DNA from: Talpa occidentalis
Lineage: Eukaryota; Chordata; Mammalia; Eulipotyphla; Talpidae
Assembly: GCF_014898055.3 (NCBI RefSeq)
Contig: NW_023600993.1
Coordinates: 13,971,850-14,035,849 of the forward strand
Reading direction: 5' to 3'
Length of the DNA: 64,000 nucleotides
Below are positions 24,957 to 37,050 of the stretch, piece after piece (position 1 is the stretch's first letter; the number at the start of each line of letters is the position of its first letter). A model generated the notes under the pieces. It saw only the letters and a list, made by a program, of their open reading frames with translations. It ran no database searches and was not told the DNA's origin. The translations under genes were made by a program, and so were the position numbers.

Positions 24957-25365
24957 CAGTGGGCTGTAAAATGGCCACAAATTCCTCCCATTCTTGTTAT
25001 ACTAATCCTTTTTCAATATAAGTTCCTCACACCTCCTATCAAGAAGTGAATTCTACCTTCTGTGCCTTAAAATCTGCTCTTAGTTACTTGACTTGTTTTC
25101 TCCATTGCACGTTGGGTCTTGCCTTTCTTGCTTCCCTGGGGAACTTTGTAACTACCACCATGTGAGGAAGGCAGGGCTAGCTGGAGCAGCAGCCACACTT
25201 TCATGGACAGCCAGCACCAATGCACAGCCCTTCCCCTGCCAGAGAGGAGAGAAGCCCTCAGTTCAGCCAGCCCCGGTCAGCGTGCTTGTGGCGTAATAAT
25301 AGCATGGCTCTTGTTTTAAAGCCCCCAACTTTCATTGTGGTTTGTTATGTAGTGAAAGCTACAGT
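24957..25365 (+). repeat. MLT1-type solo LTR remnant
   Basis: Starts like 'gctgtaaaatggccacaaat' and continues with 'ccatgtgaggaaggcagg'. It ends 'taataatagcatggctcttg' and 'gtggtttgttatgtagtg', the typical MLT1 polyadenylation region and 3' terminus. It appears to be the same family as 285-708 on the other strand. Confidence 0.6.
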
Positions 25366-25374
25366 GAGTTTTTG

Positions 25375-25705
25375 TATCCCCTCCCCCATTTCATGTGTGG
25401 TCATCCAAGTCCCCATTAGTAGGCCAGGTGCACCTTTGGGAGATACTTGAGTCACTGGGTAGAACCCTCACAGACAGGATTAATGCCCTTACAAAAGAGC
25501 TCCCTCGATCCCAGTGCTCTAGCCCCTTCTGCCCCATGACAGCACAGGTAGAAGTCTGAGACCTGGAAATGGACCCTCACCTGAGCCATGCTGTCACCCC
25601 AATGTCGACTTCCAGCCTCAGGATTGTGAGAGCTACATCTCTCATCTTTATAAGTTACCTGGTTTGTGGCATTCGCTTAGAGCAGCCTGAATGACTGAGA
25701 TACAG
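25375..25705 (+). repeat. MaLR-type LTR remnant
   Basis: Landmarks are 'acctttgggagatacttgag', 'gtagaaccctcacagacagg', 'taatgcccttacaaaagagc', 'ggaccctcacctgagcc' and 'ttataagttacctggtttgt'. It follows the previous LTR almost directly, giving two different LTRs in the same orientation within 750 bp. Confidence 0.6.
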
Positions 25706-26619
25706 AACACATCTGTTGAAAAGCACTTGGAGTTTTCTTTATTTTGGGGGGAGGAGGTGTCAGTGTCTATTCTTAGGCAACATTCTTTGAGGACAAAAGA
25801 GTTCCTTTTTCATTGTGAAAACACATTTTACTTGTCTCCTCCTCGGATGGCTCACTCTGCTCCTGCATTGCCACAGCCACCGTACTCCTTAGGGGTCACA
25901 GGGCCTTGCTGCCAAGGCTGAAGGCTGCTGCTCCCCTTCTCTTACTTCTCCCATCACTTCTGAGCACCAGTGAAGTACCCTGTGAGATCTGGCTTCCGGA
26001 GTAGTGGTTAAAGGGGATAGATGATACGACTCAGAATTGCAAGAAGTTCATTCATTATAGAGCAAATTTTGAACGGGGGAGACAGAGACAGGAGGGAGGC
26101 GAGCAGATAAATTCCCATTCTTGCCTCCCTGTGATGGACTTACTGCAAGTGGTTTCTCGCCACAGCCTGGTTAAATATGTCCCTTATTTGTTGGGCACCC
26201 AGCAGTGTCTCTTTTAAGGCCTACACAATAAGATATCATCTGGGATTGCTTCCAGCTTTTCCTGCCTTACCTCTTCTCCTTCTCACTTCTACCTTCTAAA
26301 TAAAACATCAACACTCAAACGTGGGCAGATTTTAGGGAACTCAGAGATCTCTGTTTTCTATTCCTAGCATGTCAGAGATTTCTGGTGTTCAGGACGCCCT
26401 TAGCCCAGGAGTCACTTGCTGCAGTCGCTTGAGGGATTTTCTTAGAAACACGGCAAGGTGTCACATAGTGATTTAGATTGAGAGTCTAATTGTCGTTCCA
26501 GCATCGAGGGAAAGCCTCAGTTGTGTTGCTGCACCCCGACACTCATCTTGAGCCACACGTTTTCATGAATTGTCGATCAACGCATTTGCTTTTGTGTCTG
26601 TGATTCCCACACCTGGTTC
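25706..26619. other. Unassigned, no gene seen
   Basis: Unique-looking sequence with no feature I can support. Confidence 0.35.
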
Positions 26620-27120
26620 AAAAATTCAAATAATGAAGAGGGTACAATGGAGTCTCCCTCCTACTTTTCCTCCAACCCTCAATGCCATTCCTGGAGAATT
26701 CCTTTGTCAGTTTTCTTTTGTTTCCTTACTGAAATGCTTATGCATGTACATGTATGGAACATGTTGTTTTAAAATATTTATTATTATCACACACTGTTGG
26801 AGTCCTTCCTTTTTCCAATTTCCCACGTGTCCTAGACATCAGGCCAGATCATTTCACAAGCGCTGCCTTGGTCTTGTTAATGGTTGTACAGTTTCCCACC
26901 GTATTTTAGCAGCAGGGTTTAGGGTATTCTAGTGATGAACATTTCAATTGTTTCCAATTTTGATATTGGTTCCAGCATTGATATTGCAAAAATGCTGCAA
27001 CCTAATGTACATATATATCTCTGAGCAACTGATGAATTCTTAGTAGAGGCACTGCTGAGGCAAAGGGATTTGTATGCTTTTATATTTTGATGTTTTGAAA
27101 TTGCCACAATGCCGTGTCAT
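26620..27120 (-). repeat. L1M-type LINE 3' region, antisense
   Basis: Old LINE text in antisense: 'ggtacaatggagtctccctc', later 'tgaacatttcaattgtttcc', 'gcaaaaatgctgcaac' and 'ctgctgaggcaaagggattt'. These match the 3' region of mammalian L1M elements. No coding part is preserved. Confidence 0.6.
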
Positions 27121-28349
27121 TCATGTTTAAGTTGTGGGCTCAAAATGGCCAACAGTACCTGATCTCTAAGTTTATTTTACCGCTGCTAAGAAGGTGGAGG
27201 TTTAACCAGCTTGTAAGTGGAAATGTGAGCGGATTCACCAGACAGAAGAGGTGGGGTAGGGGTTTGGAAGGAAGAAAAGAGGAAAGGAATTGAAGCAAGG
27301 AGACAATTGGAGGAGTGCCAAAAGCAACACCCTTTCATCATCGTGGAGAAGCAAATTCTAGGAGGCGTCGTGGGCGCTGCGGTGATCAAAAAGGCAAAGG
27401 AGAAGAACAAAATCTGCCTTAGGTTAAGCCAGCACCAGGCAGTGAAGGGACTAATTAGGAGAGTAAAGAGGCAAAGGCTCACTTTCACATATGGAGTCAA
27501 TCTTTAATTGCTTTAAATAGGTTAAAGATTCATTAAGAATTATGATTTTTCTCCCTGGACATCTTCTGATAACAATAGATGCTTTATCCTTCCCTTCTAA
27601 GTCGGACACAATCAAAACAGTCACAGCGGCACATGTGAAGGCTCTTCCAAGCCTTGGGGGGATTCCTTCCTCCCGTGCATCCTGCCGGGACAAAAGAATC
27701 CTTTCCATTCTTTTGGTTCTTCTTTCATTTAGGGGTACCTCTCCTCGCACCTATGGCCTGGGGGGCTCTGCCCCAGCCCAGGTGGGAGGGCTACAGAGGG
27801 AGACGGTTGCTTGGACTCCAGGGCAGGGGCTGAGGAGTAAAGGGCTGACAGCGCAGCCCTCCTCAGAGGTTCTCTAGTCTCTGTTCTGGCTGACCTACTG
27901 CTAGCTCCCTTCACCCAGAATCTTGATTCTTGGTTTCAGAGGTCCCACTCTCTGTTTTCGTCATTTTGGCAGAAAGCTTTCTACAGTGGAGGGTGGATTC
28001 CTCTGCTTCTGTGAGGGTCCAGAGATGTCCAGGCAGAGGCAATAACCCCTTGCTATGAATGTAAACTCCATAATTCTACCAGGATAGTCCTTTTCTATGT
28101 CTCTGTGGTTTTCTCTCTCTAGAGGAAAGAACAGAGGAGAGGCAATATTACATAGAAATAACATACTTTAATTGATAAAAAAGAGTAATGTAATTGAGGA
28201 GTCTGTGATTCAGATTGAGTCGATCCATGAGGGGACTTTAATATCTGTTTGTTCATTTGCTGGCAGACTTGTTTAACTCATCTGTCTGGCTAATGTGTTC
28301 TCCAAAAGCTGGGTACTAAATGGAAAGTGTTCTCTTCCCATACAAAGGG
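27121..28349. other. Unassigned, no gene seen
   Basis: Unique-looking, somewhat more GC-rich sequence. A 66-codon plus frame at 27307-27507 and a 111-codon frame at 27542-27877 overlap antisense frames and match no family I know. Confidence 0.35.
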
Positions 28350-28390
28350 TTGTGTGTATGTGTGTCTGTGTGTGTGCTTGTGTGTGTGTT
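28350..28390 (+). repeat. Interrupted (TG)n microsatellite
   Basis: Imperfect TG repeat with three interruptions. Confidence 0.85.
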
Positions 28391-28539
28391 CTTCATCAAG
28401 GTTTAATGTACAACTGTGAACTGGTAGATCAAGGGAAAAATCTAGCTCAAAGACTTTAGCTAACAGAGTGCTTAGAAATAATTTTACATCTCCCCCCAGG
28501 AATTTATTTAGTAGTGTGGATTTTACTTATCATTTTTTT

Positions 28540-28775
28540 TAACTTTTATTTTTTATTTTTTTTTAATTTTTAAAATTTTATGTATTTTTTACATCATTTT
28601 TCATTTTTGGATTTTACTTAGTTTATATTGAGGTCACATAGATTTACAACATTGTATAGGGTCTAGAGATAGCAGATCCCACCACCACCAGGACACTTGG
28701 AGTCCTCCATCATTGTCCATCAGATACCCTCTACCCTTTGTTCTTCACTCTCTTCCTCCCCCTTAGGTAGCCTCA
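28540..28775 (-). mobile_element. L1 3'UTR fragment, antisense
   Basis: A T-rich left end, 'ttacatcatttttcattttt', then 'atattgaggtcacatagatt', 'tacaacattgtata' and a pyrimidine-rich right end. This is the 3'UTR and tail of an L1 in antisense, similar in style to 21015-21258 (both carry 'acatcatttttcat'). No ORF2 sequence is left. Confidence 0.6.
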
Positions 28776-28869
28776 CAATTGGGGGATTTTACATATAAAC
28801 CTAGATTTCTGGTTTCTCTTGAGCAAGTAGAAGATCTAACAACACACTGAGCCTACCTTCCTTTTAAGC

Positions 28870-28992
28870 CAATGGTTCTCAGACTGTGGTCCCTGGGCCA
28901 AGAGCATTAGCATCAACTGGGAACTTGTCCGTAACTCTAGCGCAGGGCCCATCACGTGTTGGGACAAGCTCTCCAGGTGATCCAACACATGT
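28870..28992 (-). repeat. MER5-type DNA transposon, antisense
   Basis: Begins 'aatggttctcagactgtggt' and continues 'agcattagcatcaactggga' and 'ctctccaggtgatcc'. This is the hAT-Charlie MER5A pattern over nearly its full length. Confidence 0.7.
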
Positions 28993-31364
28993 CAACAAGG
29001 ACCACTGATGTTGACTATAAGCAGGCTGAGCTGGTGGTTGTGTGCTTTCACCTCAGCTGTTCTACTCATGAGATTACCTGGCTCTATAGTAGTGGAGATA
29101 TTTTCTCTTTGTAGATGGATAAGATCACCCATTCTGAAGGTAAGAGATGTTCAAATTTCCAATTATGAATCTCAGGCCCCAGAGATCTGAGGTCATGCAG
29201 AGATCATTAGGAGTCCTAGCACCATCCATAGGCATATCAGATCTGCTGCCCATGTGGCAGTATGAGAAAACCCAATTAGTACAGACAGATAAGGGTATAT
29301 TAAAGTCTTAGGAGGAAGGGAGGCTTGGTCGGAGTCCCTAATGCATACAAGTAAAATGGTTAGATAAAGCCTGATTTAATAACATTGCAGGCGGGAAGAG
29401 AGTCACAAGTCATCTTAGTGTACTTAAGAGTGTGTTTTTTAATGAACTTTTCATAATGTCTGTGGTTTCTGCCAGTTTGTCAGACAGCCATCAGTTACTT
29501 AGTCTTGCTCCAAATATAAACAATCTACCATTTCATTACCAGGGAGCATGGACTGAAGCTGACCCTCTGCATGTGGATCTGCCTTCTTAGTAACTGCCAA
29601 GCGGGGGTCCCATGTGGAGGTATCTTCAAATCAGCCTCTTGTTTACTTGCTCAACTGCTGTTCTTATTTGATGGCAGATGTGTGCGGCTCTTAGATCAAC
29701 CTGTTTAAATCTTAGTTCTTTCAGATCCTGAGATGATGTTTTACTTCCTGAAGTAATATTAATTAGTGCTCATCAAATAATCTTCTGTATCTCCTAGCTC
29801 AGAGACAGGTAGGTGGATTCATGTGAATTCTTATCAATGGAATGTAAGAAGAGTTGTATCACCTCTGGTCTGAGGCAGTTGAGAGAAAGGTGCGTCTTCT
29901 TCATGCTGCTGCCTTTCTTGCCTTCCCAATTTTAGAGAACACTTGTTTGAGATGGTGGGATTGAAAATGGAAGCTGCTTGGGTCCTTGATTTGCCATCTC
30001 AAACAAGTCTGTGCAGGAATGCTGTATGCCTGACCCACATCAGACTCTGATAGGAGCAGGATTAGGCCTTTGTTGTGTTAAATGTTGCTGTAGCAGGAGA
30101 GCCACCCTAACCCGTTTAATTCAGACTCAGAAATTCTGATAAGCTGGCTTGGTTGATCATCATGCTAGGACTTCAGTGGAAGCCTTGGAACTTACCCATC
30201 TGCCAAGCTGGTCCTTGAAGGGAGTTGTCAGGAGCCCATTTGCTGGTGTCCAAAGAATGAAGCTTGTAATCCACAGGACACCCCAGGAAGGAAGTGGTGA
30301 TACTTAAAAAAATATACAAGAGGAATCATCATGAGTCAGAATAATTTTGTGATTTCAAGTAGGACTCAGTTAGTCACTGAGAAGGCAGGCCAACCCCTTG
30401 GAGACTGAAGGCTGCATTCAGTTATCAGGATCCCAAGAAGGAGGACTGTAGTTAGTTTTAGCCTTCATGGTCCAGAAGAAAAGTTGGGGGAAGGAATACA
30501 CAGTTACTAAAGAAGATGCCAGTTTGGGGTTTGGGTAACGAGGTAGATGGAATTAACATTCCCTAAGATAAGGGATAGGGGATGACGGATAACGTTATGA
30601 GACATCTAAATGTCGGTAATGGTACCAAAAAGTAGCTGGAGTATCTCATAATTTGCTCCCATAATTTTAATTAGCCTTCTACTTGGCCACCCCAATTATG
30701 TACATAGTTGTAGTCAAGACAGATGCATGTGCTATACAAAGACCATTTTAAGACAATCCAAGACCTCTCCTTCCCACTATAGTGCTGTTTAAACCTCTAA
30801 ACCTTCTAAACCTCTAAGCCTTCTAAACCTTCTAAACCTCTCTGATTTAGAAATTCTGGGGTCGTCACTGTAAAGGAAAGATGTTGTGTATATGCATCTG
30901 GAGATCAGGAGCAAGGAAATTAGAAGCTTTCTGTCATTAGCATAAAAGTGAAACTGGACCTCTTGGAAGAAAAATGAATTAGCCAAGAAAAGTCCACCAA
31001 AGGAGAAAATGACCTAATTTAGAAACCTGAGCAGTGCCAATGTTTGAGCGTTCTCTTGAGAAGGAAATCCCATGAAGGTGATTAAAAGAAGAAAGCAAAG
31101 GGAGATTTCTCTGAGATCAAGGCACGAGAGCATCATAGAAGAGGGAGAGATCATTAACAGTTACCAAACTTAGTGGAAAAATAAAGAAAAACGGTCACCT
31201 TTGGGTTTCTCCTCTAAGGGGTCATTGTCAGTATTGGTGTGTATTTTGGAAGGCAGATTGAGGAGTGACTGGGAGATGAGAAAATGGAGATATTAAGTGG
31301 AGACAACTTTTTCAAGAAGATTGGCTCTAAGGAGAGAGCTGTGCGTTACCAGAGGGGGACTTGG
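28993..31364. other. Unassigned, no gene seen
   Basis: Unique-looking sequence except for the small minisatellite at 30791-30841. No convincing frame. Confidence 0.35.
30791..30841. repeat. Minisatellite, 8-9 bp units
   Basis: Six tandem units alternating between 'aaacctct' and 'aaaccttct', one with A-to-G. The pattern has some likeness to telomere-type CTAAACC units but its period is not six. Confidence 0.85.
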
Positions 31365-32000
31365 ATTTGCTGTCCACCCATAATCTCCACAGAGCTTCCT
31401 TTAATGCCTGGGTCAGTTCACCTCTCCTCTCCTGGAAACCTTCCAGGGAATCCCCATTTCTCTCAATCTCAAAGTCAAAGTCCTCAGAAGACTATGTGGT
31501 CTGACAGGATCCGCTTCTCCATCAATCTCATCTCCTATGACTGCCCCCCTCCCTCTATGCCCCCTCCTCTGCATCCACCAGCCACGCGGCCTTTCTGTTG
31601 ACATGCCAGGAATGCTCCTTCCTTACCCTGGCTGTTCCCTTTGTCTGGATCATTCTTCCCCTAAATATGCTCTAATCCACTCATCTCCTTCAAGTTGTGT
31701 CTCAAATGTTTTCTCCATGAATAAAATCCGGACTGACCTTTGAAAATTGCCACTTGCCCTCCAATGTCTGCACTCCTGCTTCCTGCTCATTCTGCTTGAC
31801 ATTTTCTTTTTCCATCATGTGGATCATTTAATATATTTGTTTATTGTCTGTCTTCACTCATGCTAGCATATAATCTCTTCCAAAGCAGGGATCCTTGACC
31901 ATTATGTTTCACTGATATATCCCATTACCTTCACCGGCATCTCTCTGGAACAGTGCCTGGCATAAAGAAGGCCTTCAATTAATAATGAATAAATGAAGTC
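31365..32000 (+). repeat. L2 LINE, 3' portion
   Basis: Shows the L2 ORF2 end and 3' end: 'catgccaggaatgctccttc', 'ctggctgttccctttgtctg', 'ttgtctgtcttcactcatgc' and 'gaacagtgcctggcataaag', ending in 'aataatgaataaatgaa'. Well over 100 million years old by family age; frames are destroyed. Confidence 0.75.
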
Positions 32001-32166
32001 ATTAAAAAAATGGAGACTCTTTATGATACTTAGATGTTGACGTTACGAAAGAGACAATGGATGGGTCAAGGGCCCCAGGGGGATGGAATGCTGCCATGGA
32101 AGAATCAATTGTCCAGGAATGTGGTGGATAGAGATTCAGGGGTAATGTGTTAAGTAAGGTTGGTGT

Positions 32167-32290
32167 TAGCTGATCAGGACACATTGCCCCTGAGGTCCAG
32201 GTTGTAGGTTCAAATCCTTCTTAATGTGTCTTCTGACCCTGGGTTGCTGTCTTCTGACCCCTCAAAGCATGGAATTGGTTACAATGGATG
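32167..32290 (+). repeat. tRNA-like segment, MIR head or tRNA pseudogene
   Basis: Has an A-box-like 'tagctgatcagg' (32167-32178, one mismatch to TRGCNNAGYNGG) and a perfect B box 'ggttcaaatcc' (32207-32217) with tRNA-like spacing. I could not fold a full cloverleaf: the acceptor stem does not pair. The following 'cttctgaccctgggttgc' could be MIR core. Confidence 0.35.
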
Positions 32291-35200
32291 AATATGTCCA
32301 AATGGATCCTTGTACATCTGTGTACCTTCCAAGGAAAGGGTGGCCAGCAGCTTCAGGTCAGAAGAGAGACATATTCTAGGATTTTCTTATTGTTACACTT
32401 TTCACTTAGCAGGGCTCTTCCTACAAGCTTGTCTTAAGCAGTGGAGATGTGGGATGGAAGGTCTGCCTTCATGGGAGGGTGTTCTCACCATGGTGTCCCT
32501 TTTGCAGGCTGACAAGGCAGCTGAGTTACAAGTGAGGAGAATTCTTTGCCCCTGGATGTTTGAAAACGGGGCTCAGTTTCCTCCTGTGTGAGCCTTCCCA
32601 CTATGTACAATAGATGCAGACAGGCAGGGGGCAACTCCTATGCACCACAAAGATAACCTAACAAGAGCTTCGCCAGAGTGCCCCATCTTTCCCAAGCTCT
32701 GCAAAGAGACTTGGATGGCAGAGTAACCACTTGCCACCAAAATAGCAGTTACCACCACCCCCCACTCAGGATCATCGACAGGCTGCCTGCTAGGTTGGTT
32801 GATCTGCCTTTTATTTAGCGTTCTGTTAATGTGCTAAACACTGTTTTGGTCTATGTGACTGTAGAATATAAAAATGCAGTAGGTGGTTTATAGGAGACGA
32901 GTTGCAAGCGAATGCTCAGTGCTCTGAGCTGAGCACACAATACCTACCCTCCAAAGGGCTGGATTTTCCCTCGGGCTATCGGAGTGAGCTAAGCGAGGTT
33001 CCCATCCTCTTTATGGCTCTCTTTGACCTGCTCCTCCCCTCGGTGCTGTGTGGTGGGCGTACAACTGTTGCAAGTAGGTGGCACAGCTGTTTGCTTTGAC
33101 TGCCTCTGTACCTCGGGGATCCCCGCCACACAGTTAACATTGCAGGATGAAAATGGCATTTATGCTTTAATAAACTCACCCTATTTCTTTGTTAGAGGAA
33201 AAAAAGGGGGGCATCCCACCCACCGCATTGCCAGCTACATGTCACTGCTCGGAGCACACCACAGTGGCTAATGTTTTCCAAATTCTCCCTTGCAATGGAA
33301 ATGGAAACCATTAGAAAAATATTGGGATGGTGTGAAGATTTCCCAAACACCTGCCTCCCACCTCTTATGCACATATGCCTGCTTTTTGCAAGGCATGGAG
33401 CTTTTTTTCTTCTGTTTAGTGCATTTTCATTTACAAGTGCATGTATATTTTATAAGTGTATGTGTACATACTTCTTGGTGATTTACTTGTAAATTTCCTA
33501 AGTGGGGAAGCCACACAAAGGTCGCCAAGCTGTGGACAGAATTAAATAACATTTTCTAATAGGAAATAATAAAACAGGCGTCAGAAACATATAGGCAAGG
33601 GGGGTGGTGGGAAATGCATTTTCAACCAGAAAGTTATTGAGTGTTTATAATCAAGGAGCTGATCCAGTGGAGGAGGGGTTCCGCCCTCCTCTTCCCTGTC
33701 AAATAAATCAGAGCAGGCTCTCAAGTTCTTTCTCTAAGGGACTAAATCTTTCAACCTTCACTCCTTTTTTGTCCTGCAAAAACAACATGTCCCCTACCCT
33801 TGCCGGCACACCTGTTTCTTCCTCTTCCTTGCCTGGTGGAATCCAGCAAAACATATTTCATGGGTTACCTCACAGGGCACATTTTGCTGATTTGACTTGA
33901 AGTATCCATAACTATGATGGACTTCTTTGCCTGACTCAGAATTCAGCTGCCTTTCCATGCTTCATGGAGAGGATCTCTGTAAATCAGGGGAAATAGCAGC
34001 ATCAACTTCTTGCTATTGTTGTCATTATGTTATTTTTTATTAACAAGCCTGTTATTATTTTAACATTGTGAAACAACAAATAACTCATTCTGGGATAATA
34101 AAATCCAGAGTATTAAGGAAGTCTGAAATTAGAAGGACCATCCGCTCTGGTGTAGCTAGACCGTCGGAAATGACGCCATCACCAGTAGCCATTCGCATTA
34201 TGTATTCCACGTTTATTTAATCCTTTCCTTCCTGTAACACTTTAAAAAAGAGTTGACATTATTTGACATAATGACATATATATGACAAAAGTTATTTTAC
34301 ACTTTTGCCTTTGGATTTTCAGATGTGTTAAAATGATGGATACATTTTGGAGTTAATATTTCCTGTGTTTTTCTCAAAATGTATGCTGTATCATATAAGC
34401 AGAAAATGTTTCCTTCATATATTTATTTTAAGTGTCTTTATTGAATAACTACTGTGTTATGGGAATTATTCTAGGTGCTCAGGATAAGAAAGTCCAACAA
34501 GAGTGATACTGTGCTTTCACGAGCTTATTTTGTAGGGGTCAGGCAGTAAAAGAGTAAATCAGCATAGGTGATAACTTTAGGTTGTTGTGGGCTATGATAA
34601 AAGTAAAACAGGGCCATGTGGTAGTGACTGTGGGGTGGTGAGGGCCCCAATCTAAGTAGGTGACATTGGGTTTGAGAACTGAGTGGCAGCTCACAGGTAA
34701 ACAGAGACTTGGGAAAGAAATCCCCTCTTCCAGATTACAACCACCCAGGGGGAAGCCTACATCCAATGACTAGATGATGCAAGGATACAAAGCCAGGCCG
34801 CTTGCCTCAATTAGGGACAAATTCGAAGAGCCTCTTGCCTAGACTCCCTGCAGGCTAGGCTGAGGCATCTGCTGCAATCGCTTCAATGTCTGACTTCTTC
34901 ATCTCAATTCTGCTTCCTTTACAATCCCAGGGATATTGATCCCCAAAACAGCCCAATAAAGCTCCTGCACCCAAATCTCCAGGCAGGGTCTATTTCCTGA
35001 GAAATCTGACTTAAGGTTCCAACGAGGGGGAAACTATTTGTAGTTTCCTCTGTTCTCTTCTTGGGTCCTCATCTCTTTCCCGGTAACAGCCGACAGAGAC
35101 TAAAAACACCCCACTGATAACATTGGGAACTTGAAGGTCCTGGTGATCCTGGCTGTGGGGGAGGTCCAGGACTCTGCCGCACAGGCCTGGATAGCATCCC

Positions 35201-36299
35201 TGTGGTGGAAAGGAAGCCTCCTGATCACAAGGAGTCTACTAAACAGATGGCCTCCAGGGCCTCCAGAGCCAGCCAAGTTCAGAATGGTCTGTCAAGTGGT
35301 GAAATGTTTTCCTGAGATTTTTATGACTGTAGAATATTTGAAGAGGCCAACATATATCAAGAAATGTAGACAAGGAAGGACAGCCTCCAAAAGGAGGAAG
35401 GAAATAAGAAGGCTTTAAGACTTAGATTTAATATTCTTGGAAACAGAAATGAATGATTTAAAACTCATTTGTTTATGTTTGTTTACCATTTGGTGCCTAG
35501 TGTTCTTATGAGATCATTTGCTTCACAATTTTAGGATTCTATTTTACATACCAATCACACCTTACATTTTAGGCATATAGCACATCTCTTCCAGAGACTA
35601 TATGGGCATCTATAAGGGCACACACACACACACATGTTTATCTACACAGTGTAGCTAATCATATACACAGAGAGGGGGTGATAGGAAGTCTCCCCACCTT
35701 CATAAATTCTTTGTTATTGAAATGATTGCTTGGAGGATAGTGAACACAGCTCAAGTTTCCTATAAGCTTTCAGAGTCTGCCTGTCCAAATAATGGACTAA
35801 ATCACATTACAAATTTTCACTTTTCTTCTGCTGCTTACTAAATTCAAACCTGAGTTGTTGGACATTGAAAATCAAGAAGCAGGAATTACAATCTATATTA
35901 AATATTTAAATTTTATATCTACATAGCATTGATGACTGATTTAACTATCAGATTATAATGTTAAGTAACTTATGGGGAAATGATTTTCAAAGTGTTCTAA
36001 AAATATAGTACTGTAGGTTGAGAATAGCTTAAGTTCAAAAGGGCATCTGTGCTGGCAGATTCACCAAATTTTGTATTCATGTGAATTGACACAAATTGTA
36101 TAAGAAAACATTTTATTGTATTCCATGTCAAGACACCAAGGTCAGGAGGTAGGATGATAGTAACATCGGCTGATTTCAAAGTATTTTCCTTTATGAAGCT
36201 TGTAACTATGTGAGCATTTATGGAGCTGATGAATTGTTTCTACTACCCCAAATATTTAAATTGGTGAAAAGACACTTTGGACATCAAGAGTTTTATCAT
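32291..36299. other. Long unassigned stretch
   Basis: No gene seen. 34430-34640 resembles an old interspersed element ('ttctaggtgctcaggataag'). 35619-35633 is a short (CA)n. 34135-34210 is a unique block with several CpGs. 32900-33300 is complex unique sequence without repeat signature. Open frames up to 98 codons show no domain. Confidence 0.35.
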
Positions 36300-37050
36300 A
36301 TTAACAAGGATGCTTATTGCACTATTACATATATAATATTGAAATATTAGAAAAACACAAATTTCCATCAATAGAGGAAATTATGGTATATTATGTAATG
36401 CATCTTTGAATAAGTTATCTAAATATACATTCAGTGATCATAAGATAGCATAAATGGTATAATTCATTTATATACAATTGTATGTAGAGAGACAATAACA
36501 AACATGTAAATATAGTTCATTCTTGAACATCATGGAAACGAAGGCCACTAATCCCCATGCAGTCAAAAATTCACATATAACTTTTGACTTCCCCAAAACT
36601 TTACTAACTAGCCTGCTGTTGACCAGAACCTTAACAAACACATAAACAGTTGGTTAACACATATTTTTATGTTATGTTTATTATATTCTGTAATCTTACT
36701 AGAGAAAAGAAAATGTTATTCAGAAGCCATAATGAGGAGAAAATACATTTAGTTGTGTACTATATTTATCAATACCAAAAATTTACTCTTCTGCAGATTT
36801 GAAAATCTGAAAATTTACTCATCTGAATATCTGTCTATAAAGGGACCCACGCAGTTTGAACTGTGTTAAGAGTAAACTGTATACAGAAATATTATATATA
36901 GTTGTACATAATAGTAAGTGATTCACCAAAGGTTAATTGTGATTATCTCTACCTAAAGAGTAGAATTTCAAGTAACAGTTATTCTTTGCATCTTAAAATA
37001 AAAGCAACTATAAGTTACTTTTATAAAAAAAGAAAAAAAATCTCTCCAGC
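36300..37050 (+). repeat. L1M-type LINE 3' end, interrupted
   Basis: Sense L1M text: 'gatgcttattgcactatt', 'ttccatcaatagaggaaatt', 'atggtatattatgtaatgca', then after an inserted DNA transposon 'gattatctctacctaaagag' and an A-rich end near 37028-37040. The two halves (36300-36512 and 36880-37050) are one LINE split by the Tigger-like element. Confidence 0.65.
36513..36879 (-). mobile_element. Tigger-type (TcMar) DNA transposon, non-autonomous
   Basis: Left end 'tagttcattcttgaac' (36513-36528) and right end 'gttaagagtaaactg' (36865-36879) form imperfect inverted repeats of the cagttgacccttgaac type. It is flanked by TA on both sides (36511-36512, 36880-36881), the mariner target rule. Internal text such as 'gtcaaaaattcacatataac' and 'ctgctgttgaccagaacctt' matches a common mammalian Tigger-related family. 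No transposase gene is present. Confidence 0.7.

Noticed and set aside
27225..27265. Possible SINE piece ('ggattcaccagacagaag')
   Set aside because: The likeness to the SINE lasts about 20 bases and the flanks do not match, so it is chance.
27307..27507. 66-codon basic plus-strand frame
   Set aside because: No family recognised, and it overlaps open antisense frames; not enough for a gene call.
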